Shown here: positions 22,012 to 29,769 of the stretch, piece after piece | Numbering within the stretch: the first letter of the stretch is position 1 | Layout of the letters: each line of letters starts with the position of its first letter | Assembly (NCBI RefSeq): GCF_001570965.1 | Contig: NZ_BCSR01000015.1 | Span: 1-56,091, forward strand | From: Janibacter corallicola NBRC 107790 | GTDB taxonomy: Bacteria; Actinomycetota; Actinomycetes; Actinomycetales; Dermatophilaceae | Direction: 5' to 3' | DNA length: 56,091 nucleotides | The notes under the pieces: generated by a model | Told to the model about the DNA's origin: nothing | The model's database searches: none | The model's input: the letters and a program-made list of their open reading frames with translations, nothing else | Translations under genes and position numbers: made by a program

Positions 22012-23162
22012 GCACCGCGCAACCGAGCCGCGAGGCCATCCGGTCCCTGCCCAAGGTCCTGCTGCACGACCACCTCGACGGCGGGGTACGCCCCTCGACC
22101 GTGCTCGAGATCGCCGAGCAGCAGGGGCACGAGCTGCCGGTGAGTGGTACGGGCGCCACACCGGAGGGGCTGGTCGCGTGGTTCCGGGAGGCCGCCGACT
22201 CCGGCTCGCTGGAGCGCTACCTGGAGACCTTCGCGCACACCGTCGCGGTGATGCAGACGCCGGAGGCGGTCGCCCGGGTCGCGCGGGAGTGCGTGCTCGA
22301 CCTGGCCGAGGACGGGGTCGTCTACGCCGAGTCCCGCTTCGCGCCCGAGCAGCACCTGCGCGGCGGGATGGAGCTGCCGGAGGTGGTCGAGGCCGCGCTC
22401 GCCGGCTTCCGCGAGGGGGAGCGGCTGGCCGCCGAGGCCGGTCGTCCGATCGTGGTGCGGGCGCTGCTGACGGCGATGCGGCACGCTGCGAAGTCGCGGG
22501 AGATCGCCGAGCTCGCGGTGCGTTACCGCGACGACGGCGTCGGCGGCTTCGACATCGCCGGCGCCGAGGCGGGGTACCCGCCGAGCCGGCACCTCGACGC
22601 CTTCGAGTACCTGCGGACGGAGAACGCCCACTTCACGATCCACGCGGGGGAGGCCTTCGGGCTGCCGAGCATCTGGGAGGCGCTGCAGTGGTGCGGTGCC
22701 GACCGGCTCGGGCACGGCGTGCGCATCGTCGACGACATCGGCATCGGCGGGGCCACGGTGACCGACGACCCCGACGCCGCGCTCGCCGCCGTCCACGAGG
22801 ACCCCTCCCGGCTGCGCCTCGGGAGGCTGGCCGCCTTCGTCCGGGACACCCGGGTGCCGCTGGAGATGTGCCCGCACAGCAATGTCCAGACCGGGGCCGC
22901 CCGCTCGATCGCGAGCCACCCGATCACCCTGCTGACCCGGCTGCGCTACCGCGTCACCCTCAACACCGACAACCGGCTGATGTCGGACACCTCGATGACC
23001 AAGGAGATGTCCGCCCTGGTCACCGATGCCGGCTGGCAACTGGAGGACCTGCGGTGGGTGACGACCAACGCGATGAAGTCGGCCTTCCTGCCCTTCGACG
23101 AGCGACTGGAGCTCATCGACGGGACGATCAAGCCCGCCTACGCCGCTGCCGCTCGAGCCTGA
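22008..23162 (+). CDS. add: adenosine deaminase
   Basis: A 384-residue zinc hydrolase converting adenosine/deoxyadenosine to inosine forms. It shows the N-terminal [14 protein letters not shown] with metal histidines, the catalytic [16 protein letters not shown], the PHSNVQTG region and [15 protein letters not shown], in family order. The start ATG overlaps the cupin stop. It ends the + strand operon. Inosine formed can be split by the purine nucleoside phosphorylase at 28918-29736. Confidence 0.96.
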   Translation: MSTAQPSREAIRSLPKVLLHDHLDGGVRPSTVLEIAEQQGHELPVSGTGATPEGLVAWFREAADSGSLERYLETFAHTVAVMQTPEAVARVARECVLDLAEDGVVYAESRFAPEQHLRGGMELPEVVEAALAGFREGERLAAEAGRPIVVRALLTAMRHAAKSREIAELAVRYRDDGVGGFDIAGAEAGYPPSRHLDAFEYLRTENAHFTIHAGEAFGLPSIWEALQWCGADRLGHGVRIVDDIGIGGATVTDDPDAALAAVHEDPSRLRLGRLAAFVRDTRVPLEMCPHSNVQTGAARSIASHPITLLTRLRYRVTLNTDNRLMSDTSMTKEMSALVTDAGWQLEDLRWVTTNAMKSAFLPFDERLELIDGTIKPAYAAAARA

Positions 23163-23169
23163 ACCCTGA

Positions 23170-23239
23170 TTCGAGGTACCACCGGTCGAGGTCCCTGCGC
23201 GCGGATAGTCGGTCGCTGGAACCTCGAACCGGTCGAGGT
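23170..23239. repeat. intergenic repeat with 12-bp direct and 8-bp inverted arms
   Basis: ACCGGTCGAGGT occurs twice (23181-23192 and 23228-23239). TTCGAGGT (23170-23177) is mirrored by ACCTCGAA (23221-23228). The element fills the gap between convergent add and deoC, and could act as terminator. Its CTCGAA/GAGGT words recall the repeat inside the mutase gene at 28594-28661, so it may be a decayed extragenic palindrome. Confidence 0.6.
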
Positions 23240-23244
23240 GCGGG

Positions 23245-24021
23245 TCAGTACCCGCCGCCGGGGGCCGCGGGTGCGTTCGTGCCCGGCTCGGGGACGACCA
23301 GCGCGTCCTCGCCGAGGTCCCGCGCCTCCTGCAGCAGCTTCATGGTGCTCGAGGTCCCGATGCGCGTGACGCCCTCGGCGAGCATCGCGAGCAGCGTCGG
23401 GACGTCCCGCACCCCGCCGGAGGCCTTGACCTCCATGCGCTCCGGGGTGTTGGCCCGCATGAGCGCGACGTCCTCGAGCGTGGCACCGCCACCGGCGAAG
23501 CCGGTCGAGGTCTTGGTGAAGTCGGCACCGGCCTCGGCGCTGACCCGGCAGGCGGCGAGCTTCGCCGACTCGTCCAGCAGCGCGGTCTCGAAGATCACCT
23601 TGACCAGGGCCCCGGCCCCGTGGCCGACCTCGACCACCGCCGCGACGTCCTCGCGCACGGCGTCCAGGTCACCGCCGAGCAGCCGGCCGATGTTGAGCAC
23701 CATGTCCAGCTCCACCGCCCCGTCGGCGAGGGCCTGGCGCGCCTCGGCGACCTTGCCGGCGGTCGACGTCGTACCGTGCGGGAAGCCGAGCACCGTGCAC
23801 ACGCGGGTGGGGCTCCCTTCGACCTGCGCGATGGTGGCCGCGGCGAGGGCGACGTCGCTCGGCCGCACGCACACGCTCCAGATCCGCTCGGCGGCGAGCC
23901 CACGGATGCTCTCGGTCACCTCCTGCGGGGTCAGCTCCGGCTTCAGCAGGGCGTGGTCGAAGAGGTCGGCGACATCCTGGACGGTCAGCCGGGCGCCGGG
24001 GGCGAAGGGGGGACGAGTCAT
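23245..24021 (-). CDS. deoC: deoxyribose-phosphate aldolase
   Basis: A 258-residue class I aldolase cleaving deoxyribose-5-phosphate to acetaldehyde and glyceraldehyde-3-phosphate. It contains VTVLGFPHGTTS-type sequence (here VCTVLGFPHGTTSTAGKVAE), ELDMVLNIGRLLGGD, the active-site region VKVIFETALL, FTKTSTGF with the Schiff-base lysine, and VKASGGVRD. The ATG 24021 start follows TAGGGT by 7 nt. It completes the breakdown of deoxynucleosides begun by deoA. Confidence 0.95.
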   Translation of the reverse strand: MTRPPFAPGARLTVQDVADLFDHALLKPELTPQEVTESIRGLAAERIWSVCVRPSDVALAAATIAQVEGSPTRVCTVLGFPHGTTSTAGKVAEARQALADGAVELDMVLNIGRLLGGDLDAVREDVAAVVEVGHGAGALVKVIFETALLDESAKLAACRVSAEAGADFTKTSTGFAGGGATLEDVALMRANTPERMEVKASGGVRDVPTLLAMLAEGVTRIGTSSTMKLLQEARDLGEDALVVPEPGTNAPAAPGGGY

Positions 24022-24028
24022 GTCCGTC

Positions 24029-24034
24029 ACCCTA
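24029..24034 (-). promoter_or_regulatory. leaderless -10 box of deoC
   Basis: TAGGGT on the - strand, 7 nt before the deoC ATG. The box overlaps the TAG stop codon of the upstream gene. Confidence 0.65.
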
Positions 24035-24661
24035 CGAGTCCACCCAGCGCGAGCCCACCTCGAGCGGCGTGGCCGCACCGCCCGTCAGCTCGGCGACGGC
24101 GGCGGCGAGGGCGCTCTCCTCGCCCGCGGCCACGCCGAGGCGCAGGGTGACCTGCGTGGCGAAGCCGGTGTCGAGGATCCGCACGCCCCGTGAGCGCAGC
24201 TCGTTCTCCACCCGCCCGGCCTCGGCGTGGGGGACGACGAGCTCGTGCTCCGTCAGCAGCGAACGCTCCAGGGTGCCCACCGACTCCACGCCGGCCCGGA
24301 CCGCGTCACCGTAGGCCCGGACGAGCCCGCCGGTGCCGAGCAGCACGCCCCCGAACCACCGGGTGACCACGGCGACGACGTCGCTCAGCTCGTGACCGCG
24401 CAGCACCTCCAGCATCGGGGCACCGGCGGTGCCCGAGGGCTCGCCGTCGTCCGAGGAGCGCTGGACCGACGCGTCGGGACCGAGCACGAAGGCCGAGCAG
24501 TGGTGCCGGGCGTCCCAGTGCTCCTTGCGCAGCCGCTCCACGACGGCGCGGGCGTCCTCCTCGGTCTCGACCCGCTCCAGCGTGCACCGGAAGCGGGATC
24601 GCCTGACCTCGATCTCGGCCTCGCCGTCCCGGGCGATCGTGCGGTACGAGGCGTCAGTCAC
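24032..24661 (-). CDS. YigZ/IMPACT-family protein
   Basis: A 209-residue protein of the UPF0029/IMPACT family. The N-terminal domain carries SRFRCTLERV, HHCSAFVLG, SSDDGEPSGTAGAPMLEVLRG and TRWFGGVLLGTGGLVRAY. A DUF1949-like C-terminal domain follows. Family members are linked to translation or stress control, but the biochemical role is unsettled. The start is GTG 24661, inside the end of the upstream regulator gene (8-nt overlap). Confidence 0.88.
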   Translation of the reverse strand: MTDASYRTIARDGEAEIEVRRSRFRCTLERVETEEDARAVVERLRKEHWDARHHCSAFVLGPDASVQRSSDDGEPSGTAGAPMLEVLRGHELSDVVAVVTRWFGGVLLGTGGLVRAYGDAVRAGVESVGTLERSLLTEHELVVPHAEAGRVENELRSRGVRILDTGFATQVTLRLGVAAGEESALAAAVAELTGGAATPLEVGSRWVDS

Positions 24662-25739
24662 CGGCCACCTCGGTGGCGCCTCGGCCCGCGGCCACCAGCG
24701 AGTCCGCGAGTGGGGTGCGGCGGTAGGCCACGGAGCCCCCCGAGCGTCGCTTGTCGACGAGACCGGCATTCGCGAGCACACCGAGATGGTAGGAGATGGT
24801 CGACTCCGAGCGCCCGTCGAGGCGGCTGAGGTCGCGGGTCGTGCGGGGCCGGTCGAGCCGGACGAGGATCTCGCGACGGCCGCGGCCGATGAGACCCACG
24901 ACGTCGGCTCCGGCACGCGTCGGCTCCCGTCCACCGGACCACAGCGGCGCCGTCCCCCGCGCGGTGTAGGTCATCACGGGGCTGTCGGGGCGCTCGGCGC
25001 AGAACTGCACGCGGCCGGAGTGGGCGACCGAGGGCACGAAGAGCACGCCGTCGTCGGCCCAGTCGACCACCCCCTCGTAAGGACGCTCGACGAGCAGCTC
25101 CGCGCCGGTCCACGTCAGGTCGCCGAGGTCGGCGAGCATGGCCGCCCAGCCGCGGGAGGAGATCTGCCCTCCCCGGTGGGCGATGTCGGCCTCGAGCACG
25201 GCACGCACCTCCGGCCACTCCTCGGCCATCGCCGCCGCGTACCAGGCCCCGACCGCGCGGGCGGCCTCCTCGGCGACGGCGCGCGGACCGGCGTCGACCA
25301 GCCGCGCGAGGGCCGGTGGTACCGGTCTGCGCCAGGCACGGTAGGCAGCCTCCGAGGGGAACTGCTCGGCGACCTCGGGCCGGACGGTGCGCCCGTCGAG
25401 GGCGATGTCGAGGTGGTACTCGACGACCTCCTCGGGCGTCGTCGCGATGGTCTCGGTCACCTGCTCGATGCCCTCCCGGGTCCCTGTGGGCCGCGGGGTG
25501 AGGAAGTCCGGTGTGTAGTCGTGGTCGGTGGGGTAGAGCGCGTGCAGCAGCTCCCTCGTGGCGGGGTCGAGGGCGGTGCGGGCGCGCTCGTTCCACCGGG
25601 CGACGTGGTGCAGCGCGCCGGTCGGCGTGACCGGCGCGCAGTCCCGCGAGCGGAGCGTGCCGAGCACCTCGAAGGCGGGGGAGAAGGCGAAGCGGGACCG
25701 GGCGAGCACCACGCCGTCGACGAGGATGTGGATGCTCAC
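24654..25739 (-). CDS. ArsR-type winged-helix regulator with long N-terminal domain
   Basis: A 361-residue protein. Residues ~1-260 resemble the DUF5937 domain often joined to actinobacterial HTH regulators (for example DCAPVTPTGALHHVARWNERA). The C-terminal ~80 residues form a winged helix: GRGRREILVRLDRPRTTRDL, SESTISYHLGVLANAGLVDK and RRSGGSVAYRRTPLADSL. Target genes are unknown. It is coupled to the YigZ gene. No cysteine metal site like that of metal-sensing ArsR proteins is evident in the winged helix. Confidence 0.8.
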   Translation of the reverse strand: MSIHILVDGVVLARSRFAFSPAFEVLGTLRSRDCAPVTPTGALHHVARWNERARTALDPATRELLHALYPTDHDYTPDFLTPRPTGTREGIEQVTETIATTPEEVVEYHLDIALDGRTVRPEVAEQFPSEAAYRAWRRPVPPALARLVDAGPRAVAEEAARAVGAWYAAAMAEEWPEVRAVLEADIAHRGGQISSRGWAAMLADLGDLTWTGAELLVERPYEGVVDWADDGVLFVPSVAHSGRVQFCAERPDSPVMTYTARGTAPLWSGGREPTRAGADVVGLIGRGRREILVRLDRPRTTRDLSRLDGRSESTISYHLGVLANAGLVDKRRSGGSVAYRRTPLADSLVAAGRGATEVAGD

Positions 25740-25764
25740 CCGGCCGCCTCCCGATCGGTGGATC

Positions 25765-26448
25765 TCAGCGTCGCCACACCTCCGCCTCGGTGATGAAGGC
25801 CGAGGAGCTGGGGCGCTCCGGCGTCCCGCTCGTGACGATCCCTCCCTCCATCATGGACCCACCGATGCGCCCGCGCCCGCGGAAGCACGGCCCGAGGACG
25901 AGGTGGAGGGAGTGGTCGACCCCGCCGAGGGGGAAGTCGTCGGTCGTGAAGCTGCGCTGGTCGCGCACGTCGCCCATCGCCAGGCTGAGCTCGCCCGCGC
26001 GCACCCGGGCTCCGGAGGCCATGTCGATGTCGATGTGCGCCGGTGCCCGGTGGAGGATCGGGGCCGGCCAGGGCAGCCCCTCCACTTCGGGGAAGTGCCG
26101 GGTGAAGTCCCGCTCCAGCCAGGAGGCGAGCGCGTGGTCACCGCTGTAGACGTGCACCTGCTCGCGGTACCAGCAGATGACCGCGGTCCCGCTGCCGTGG
26201 GGCGACCAGTCCACGCGCCACGCGGAGACGTAGGCGGTGACCCGGTCGCCGTCGAAGAGCTGGAAGCCGGGGTTGGCACCGATGAGCACGACGTCGCGGT
26301 CGGCCGGGTCGCTCGTGGTGCGGGACGAAGCGGCGGCGGCCGGTCCGGCGACGAGGGAGCCGGCGGCGGCGAGAGAGGCGGCCAGGCCGGTGCCGAGGAC
26401 GCCGCGGCGGGCGATCGTGCTCCGGGTGGGTGCGGTGGGGTGGTCCAT
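25765..26448 (-). CDS. Tat-exported protein of unknown function
   Basis: A 227-residue protein with a twin-arginine signal (STIARRGVLGTGLAASLAAA, cleavage after AAA near 40). The mature domain starts RDVVLIGANPGFQLFDGD and contains YREQVHVYSGDHALASWLERD and an HIDIDMASG segment. I do not recognise the family. The ATG 26448 has AGGAGG directly upstream, which fixes the start over a longer frame. Export in folded form suggests a bound cofactor or an enzyme. Confidence 0.75.
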   Translation of the reverse strand: MDHPTAPTRSTIARRGVLGTGLAASLAAAGSLVAGPAAAASSRTTSDPADRDVVLIGANPGFQLFDGDRVTAYVSAWRVDWSPHGSGTAVICWYREQVHVYSGDHALASWLERDFTRHFPEVEGLPWPAPILHRAPAHIDIDMASGARVRAGELSLAMGDVRDQRSFTTDDFPLGGVDHSLHLVLGPCFRGRGRIGGSMMEGGIVTSGTPERPSSSAFITEAEVWRR

Positions 26449-26506
26449 GGATCCTCCTGGTGTCTGGGAGGGTCCACTCTTCGGGCCGGCCGGGCAGTCC
26501 ACCAGC

Positions 26507-26526
26507 CTTTCGAAGGGGGTCGAAAG
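26507..26526 (-). terminator. hairpin terminator after the uridine-kinase-like gene
   Basis: A 7-bp stem, CTTTCGA (26507-26513) with TCGAAAG (26520-26526), loop AGGGGG, just downstream of the gene's stop on the - strand. The loop and stem contain one copy of CGAAGGGGG. Confidence 0.6.
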
Positions 26527-26535
26527 CCGCCTTCG

Positions 26536-27159
26536 CTACCGGGAAAGTGCCTGCTCGGCCACGCGCGGGGTGGCGCAGCGGGCGCCGAGCGCCAGGTGTC
26601 GGGCGATGACCTCGGGCTCGCGCCGCATGAGCACCGTTCCGCGGCGCAGCAGGGTCAGCGGGGGCTTGCGGCGCTCCCGCAGGTCGCGCACCAGTCGCAG
26701 ACCGAAGGTGTGCAGCCGGTGGTGGCGGATGCACCAGGCGGAGTGGAGCAGCCCCGTCGAGGCCAGCCCGGCGATCGTCTCGGCGGCGAAGATCCCCTCG
26801 GCCAGGACGAGGTCGGTGGGGCCGGCGGTGACGGCGTGCCGGTCGATGGCCCGGGAGACGGAGATGTCGTAGACGGGCAGCTCCACCGACCCGGACCGGC
26901 ACAGCCGGGCGAGCGCGGCAACCGCCGCCTCGCGGTCCCAGCTGTCCGGGTGGTCCCAGTCGACCATCCCGAGCTCCTCGCTGCGGGGCAGGTCGGGGGC
27001 GTCCAGATCCTTGTAGAAGTCGTCCAGCCGCACGATGGGCCAGCCGTGGCGGCGGTGCAGCCGCTCGGCGAGCCGCGACTTGCCGGAGCCGCTCGGACCG
27101 GAGAGGACGACGACGCGACCGGTACCCCCGTCGCCGGGCAGGGGGTGGGGAGTGGGCAC
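26536..27159 (-). CDS. uridine kinase-like P-loop kinase
   Basis: A 207-residue kinase with Walker A SGPSGSGKSRLAERL and the uridine-kinase-like IVRLDDFYKDLDAPDLP, WDHPDSWD and LAEGIFAAE. It probably phosphorylates uridine/cytidine, which fits its place among nucleoside genes. A generic zeta-like or other nucleoside kinase is possible. GTG start 27159 lies 8 nt after a TAGACT box, without a ribosome binding site. Confidence 0.82.
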   Translation of the reverse strand: MPTPHPLPGDGGTGRVVVLSGPSGSGKSRLAERLHRRHGWPIVRLDDFYKDLDAPDLPRSEELGMVDWDHPDSWDREAAVAALARLCRSGSVELPVYDISVSRAIDRHAVTAGPTDLVLAEGIFAAETIAGLASTGLLHSAWCIRHHRLHTFGLRLVRDLRERRKPPLTLLRRGTVLMRREPEVIARHLALGARCATPRVAEQALSR

Positions 27160-27167
27160 GGAGCAAG

Positions 27168-27173
27168 AGTCTA
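27168..27173 (-). promoter_or_regulatory. leaderless -10 box of the uridine-kinase-like gene
   Basis: TAGACT on the - strand, 8 nt before the GTG start. It lies in the short gap after the mutase gene. Confidence 0.6.
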
Positions 27174-27184
27174 CGAGGGCGCCC

Positions 27185-28918
27185 TCACAGGGCGGTGAGC
27201 GCCTCGGTGCTCGCCCGCACCGCAGCGAGCCGCTCGGCGGCTACCGCGCGGGCGGAGGTGAGTGCGTCCGGGCGGGGCACCGGCTCGATCACCTCGAGGT
27301 AGGCCTTGAGCTTCGGCTCGGTGCCGGAGGGCCGCACGATGATCCGGGAGCCGTCGGTGAGCAGGAAGCGCAGCCCGTCGGTCGGGGGGAGGCCGTCGGC
27401 CCCCTTCGCCAGGTCCAGGGCGGAGGCCACCGCCGTGCCGGCGAGGTCCGACGGTGGGTCCTGCCGCAGCCGCTGCATGAGCACGTCCAGGTCGGACAGG
27501 TCGCTCACCCGCACCGAGAAGGCATCCGTCGTGTGGACTCCGAACCGCCGGTCCAGGTCGTCGAGCACGTCCAGCAGCGTGCGGCCCTCCGCCTTGAGGG
27601 AGGCGACCATCTCGGCGATGAGCAGGGCCGCGGAGACCCCGTCCTTGTCGCGCACGATTTCCGGTGCGACGCAGTAGCCGAGCGCCTCCTCGTAGCCGTA
27701 GGCGAGGTCCGGTACGCGGGCGATCCACTTGAAACCGGTGAGGGTCTCCTCGTGCGGGATCCCGGCGTCGCGGCACATCGCGGCGAGCAGCCGGGAGGAG
27801 ACGATCGAGTTGGCCATCCCGCGCCCGTCTTCGACGCCGCGGGCGAGCAGGTGGGCGCCGATGAGGGCGCCCAGCTCGTCCCCGCGCAGCAGCCGCCAGC
27901 TGCCCTCCGCCGCTGCGTCGGGGACCGCGACGGCGCAGCGGTCGGCGTCCGGGTCGCTGGCGACGAGGACGTCGAAGGGGGCCGTCCGCGCCTGCTCCAG
28001 AGCCAGGTCGAGGGCGCCGTCCTCCTCGGGGTTGGGGAAGGTGACGGTCGGGAAGTCCGGGTCCGGCTCGGCCTGACGGCCCACGGTCGCCGGCTCGGGG
28101 AAGCCGGCCCGGGCGAAGGCGGCGCGCAGGGTGCCGTCCCCGACCCCGTGCAGCGAGGTGTGCAGCACCGAGAGCTCGCGCGGGGAGTCCGCGGCGACGA
28201 CGCCGGCCACCGCGTCGAGATAGGCCTCGAGGACCTCGTCGCCGAGCACCTCCCAGCCGGAGTCTGCGCGCGGCACGTCGGCGAGGCTGCCCACCTCGGC
28301 GATCCGGTCGGCGATCTGCCGGTCGCTGGGCGGGACGATCTGGCTGCCGTCGCCGAGGTAGACCTTGTAGCCGTTGTCCTGCGGCGGGTTGTGGCTCGCG
28401 GTGACCATGACGCCCGCGTCGGCGCCCAGGTGGCGGATCGCGAAGGCGAGCACGGGGGTGGGCAGCGGCCCGGGCAGCAGGGCGGCCCGCCCACCGGCGG
28501 CGGTGACCACGGCGGCGGTGTCGGTGGCGAAGTCCGCCGACCCGTACCGGGCGTCCCGCCCGATGACGACGAAGGGAGCCTCGCTCGCCGGTCCCTGAGG
28601 TGCGACGGAGGAGCCTCGAAGGGCCGCGTCCTGAGGTGCGACGGAGGAGCCTCGAAGGGCCCGCAGGTGGGCCACGAGGCCAGCGGCGGCCCGGATGACG
28701 ACGGCGCGGTTCATCCGGTTGGGACCCGCGCCGAGCTGGCCGCGCAGTCCGGCGGTCCCGAACTGCAGCATCCCGCTGAAGCGGTCGGCGAGGGCCTCCT
28801 CGGCGGCAGCGTGCCCGCCCTCGACCGCCGCGATGAGGTCGGTCAGCTCCCGCACGGTGGCCGGGTCGGGGTCCTCCGCGGCCCAGGCGCGGGCGGTCTC
28901 GAGGAGCCGGACGTCCAT
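27185..28918 (-). CDS. phosphosugar mutase (phosphomannomutase/phosphoglucomutase/phosphopentomutase type)
   Basis: A 577-residue alpha-D-phosphohexomutase. It contains FGTAGLRGQLGAG at the N-terminus, the phosphoserine loop VMVTASHNPPQDNGYKVY, metal loop SDPDADRCAV, sugar loop ETLTGFKW and phosphate loop RPSGTEPKLKAYL. Its position beside purine nucleoside phosphorylase suggests phosphopentomutase activity (ribose-1-P to ribose-5-P), as for PgcA/PGM2-like enzymes. Hexose phosphates are equally plausible. The residues ~88-112 contain a 12-residue duplication (ALRGSSVAPQ twice) encoded by a repeated DNA element. Without it the loop would have normal length. The start shares one base with the upstream stop. 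Confidence 0.9.
   Translation of the reverse strand: MDVRLLETARAWAAEDPDPATVRELTDLIAAVEGGHAAAEEALADRFSGMLQFGTAGLRGQLGAGPNRMNRAVVIRAAAGLVAHLRALRGSSVAPQDAALRGSSVAPQGPASEAPFVVIGRDARYGSADFATDTAAVVTAAGGRAALLPGPLPTPVLAFAIRHLGADAGVMVTASHNPPQDNGYKVYLGDGSQIVPPSDRQIADRIAEVGSLADVPRADSGWEVLGDEVLEAYLDAVAGVVAADSPRELSVLHTSLHGVGDGTLRAAFARAGFPEPATVGRQAEPDPDFPTVTFPNPEEDGALDLALEQARTAPFDVLVASDPDADRCAVAVPDAAAEGSWRLLRGDELGALIGAHLLARGVEDGRGMANSIVSSRLLAAMCRDAGIPHEETLTGFKWIARVPDLAYGYEEALGYCVAPEIVRDKDGVSAALLIAEMVASLKAEGRTLLDVLDDLDRRFGVHTTDAFSVRVSDLSDLDVLMQRLRQDPPSDLAGTAVASALDLAKGADGLPPTDGLRFLLTDGSRIIVRPSGTEPKLKAYLEVIEPVPRPDALTSARAVAAERLAAVRASTEALTAL
28594..28661. repeat. two 32-bp copies of a palindromic-type repeat inside the mutase gene
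   Basis: Identical 32-bp units at 28594-28625 and 28630-28661 are separated by 4 bp. The period is 36 bp, so the reading frame is kept. Core words are TGAGGTGCGACGG and GGAGCCTCGAAGGG. They resemble the dispersed TGAGGTGCG/AGCCTCGAA extragenic palindromes I associate with Intrasporangiaceae and relatives. The encoded peptide lies in a predicted loop before the strand FVVIGRDARYGS. Confidence 0.85.
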
Positions 28919-29736
28919 CAGATGCGCTCCACGATCGCCGCGAGCAGCTGGCCGATGCGGTCGGCGGAGGCCTTCCCCGCGGCGACGACCTCCGCGTGGT
29001 CCAGCGGCGCGTCCATGCCGGCGGCCGCATTCGTCACGAGCGAGATGCCCAGCACCTCCAGGCCCGCCTGGCGGGCGGCGATGGCCTCGAGGCTCGTGCT
29101 CATCCCGACGAGGTCACCACCGATCGTGCGGACCATCCGGATCTCGGCGGGGGTCTCGTAGTGCGGCCCGGGGAACTGGACGTACACCCCTTCGCCCAGG
29201 CCCGGGTCGACCTCGCGGGCGAGGTCGCGCAGCCGCGGGGAGTACAGGTCGGTGAGGTCGACGAAGTTCGCCCCCTCGATCGGCGAGGTGCCCGTGAGGT
29301 TGATGTGGTCGCTGATGAGGACCGGGGTGCCGGGGCCCCACTCGGGTCGCAGGCCGCCGCACCCGTTGGTGAGGACGACCGCGCGGCAGCCGGCGGCGGC
29401 CGCGGTGCGCACGGCGTGCACGACGGAGCGCACGCCCCGCCCCTCGTAGTAGTGGGTCCGGGTGCCGAAGACGAGCGCCCGCCGACCGGTCCCGGCGATG
29501 TCGACCGAGCGCATCGTCCCGGAGTGTCCGGCGACCGAGGCGCCCGCGAAGCCGGGGACGTCCGCCTGGTCGAAGCCGGTGACGGTCTCGCCGACGAGGT
29601 CGGCGGTCCTGCCCCAGCCGGAGCCGAGGACGAGGGCGACGTCGTGGCGTTCCACGTCGGTGCGCCGCGCGATCTCCGCGGCCGCCTCCCGGGCCAGGTC
29701 GAAGGGGTCCGTGCTGTCGGTGCTGTGCTGACTCAC
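28918..29736 (-). CDS. punA: purine nucleoside phosphorylase
   Basis: A 272-residue trimeric-type (PNP class II, PunA) enzyme splitting inosine and guanosine to base and ribose-1-phosphate. Motifs are [65 protein letters not shown] and [19 protein letters not shown] start 29736 follows TAGATT by 6 nt. The mutase gene is coupled through a shared base, so ribose-1-phosphate production and its use are cotranscribed. Confidence 0.96.
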   Translation of the reverse strand: MSQHSTDSTDPFDLAREAAAEIARRTDVERHDVALVLGSGWGRTADLVGETVTGFDQADVPGFAGASVAGHSGTMRSVDIAGTGRRALVFGTRTHYYEGRGVRSVVHAVRTAAAAGCRAVVLTNGCGGLRPEWGPGTPVLISDHINLTGTSPIEGANFVDLTDLYSPRLRDLAREVDPGLGEGVYVQFPGPHYETPAEIRMVRTIGGDLVGMSTSLEAIAARQAGLEVLGISLVTNAAAGMDAPLDHAEVVAAGKASADRIGQLLAAIVERI

Positions 29737-29742
29737 GCCCGC

Positions 29743-29748
29743 AATCTA
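29743..29748 (-). promoter_or_regulatory. leaderless -10 box of punA
   Basis: TAGATT on the - strand, 6 nt before the punA GTG. It lies in the 33-bp gap between divergent punA and lpdA. Confidence 0.65.
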
Positions 29749-29769
29749 CAAGGATGATTGGATGGGACC

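Noticed and set aside
28594-28661. Possible CRISPR repeats (two identical 32-bp units)
   Set aside because: There are only two units, the gap is 4 bp, and both are in frame within an enzyme gene. No cas genes are nearby.
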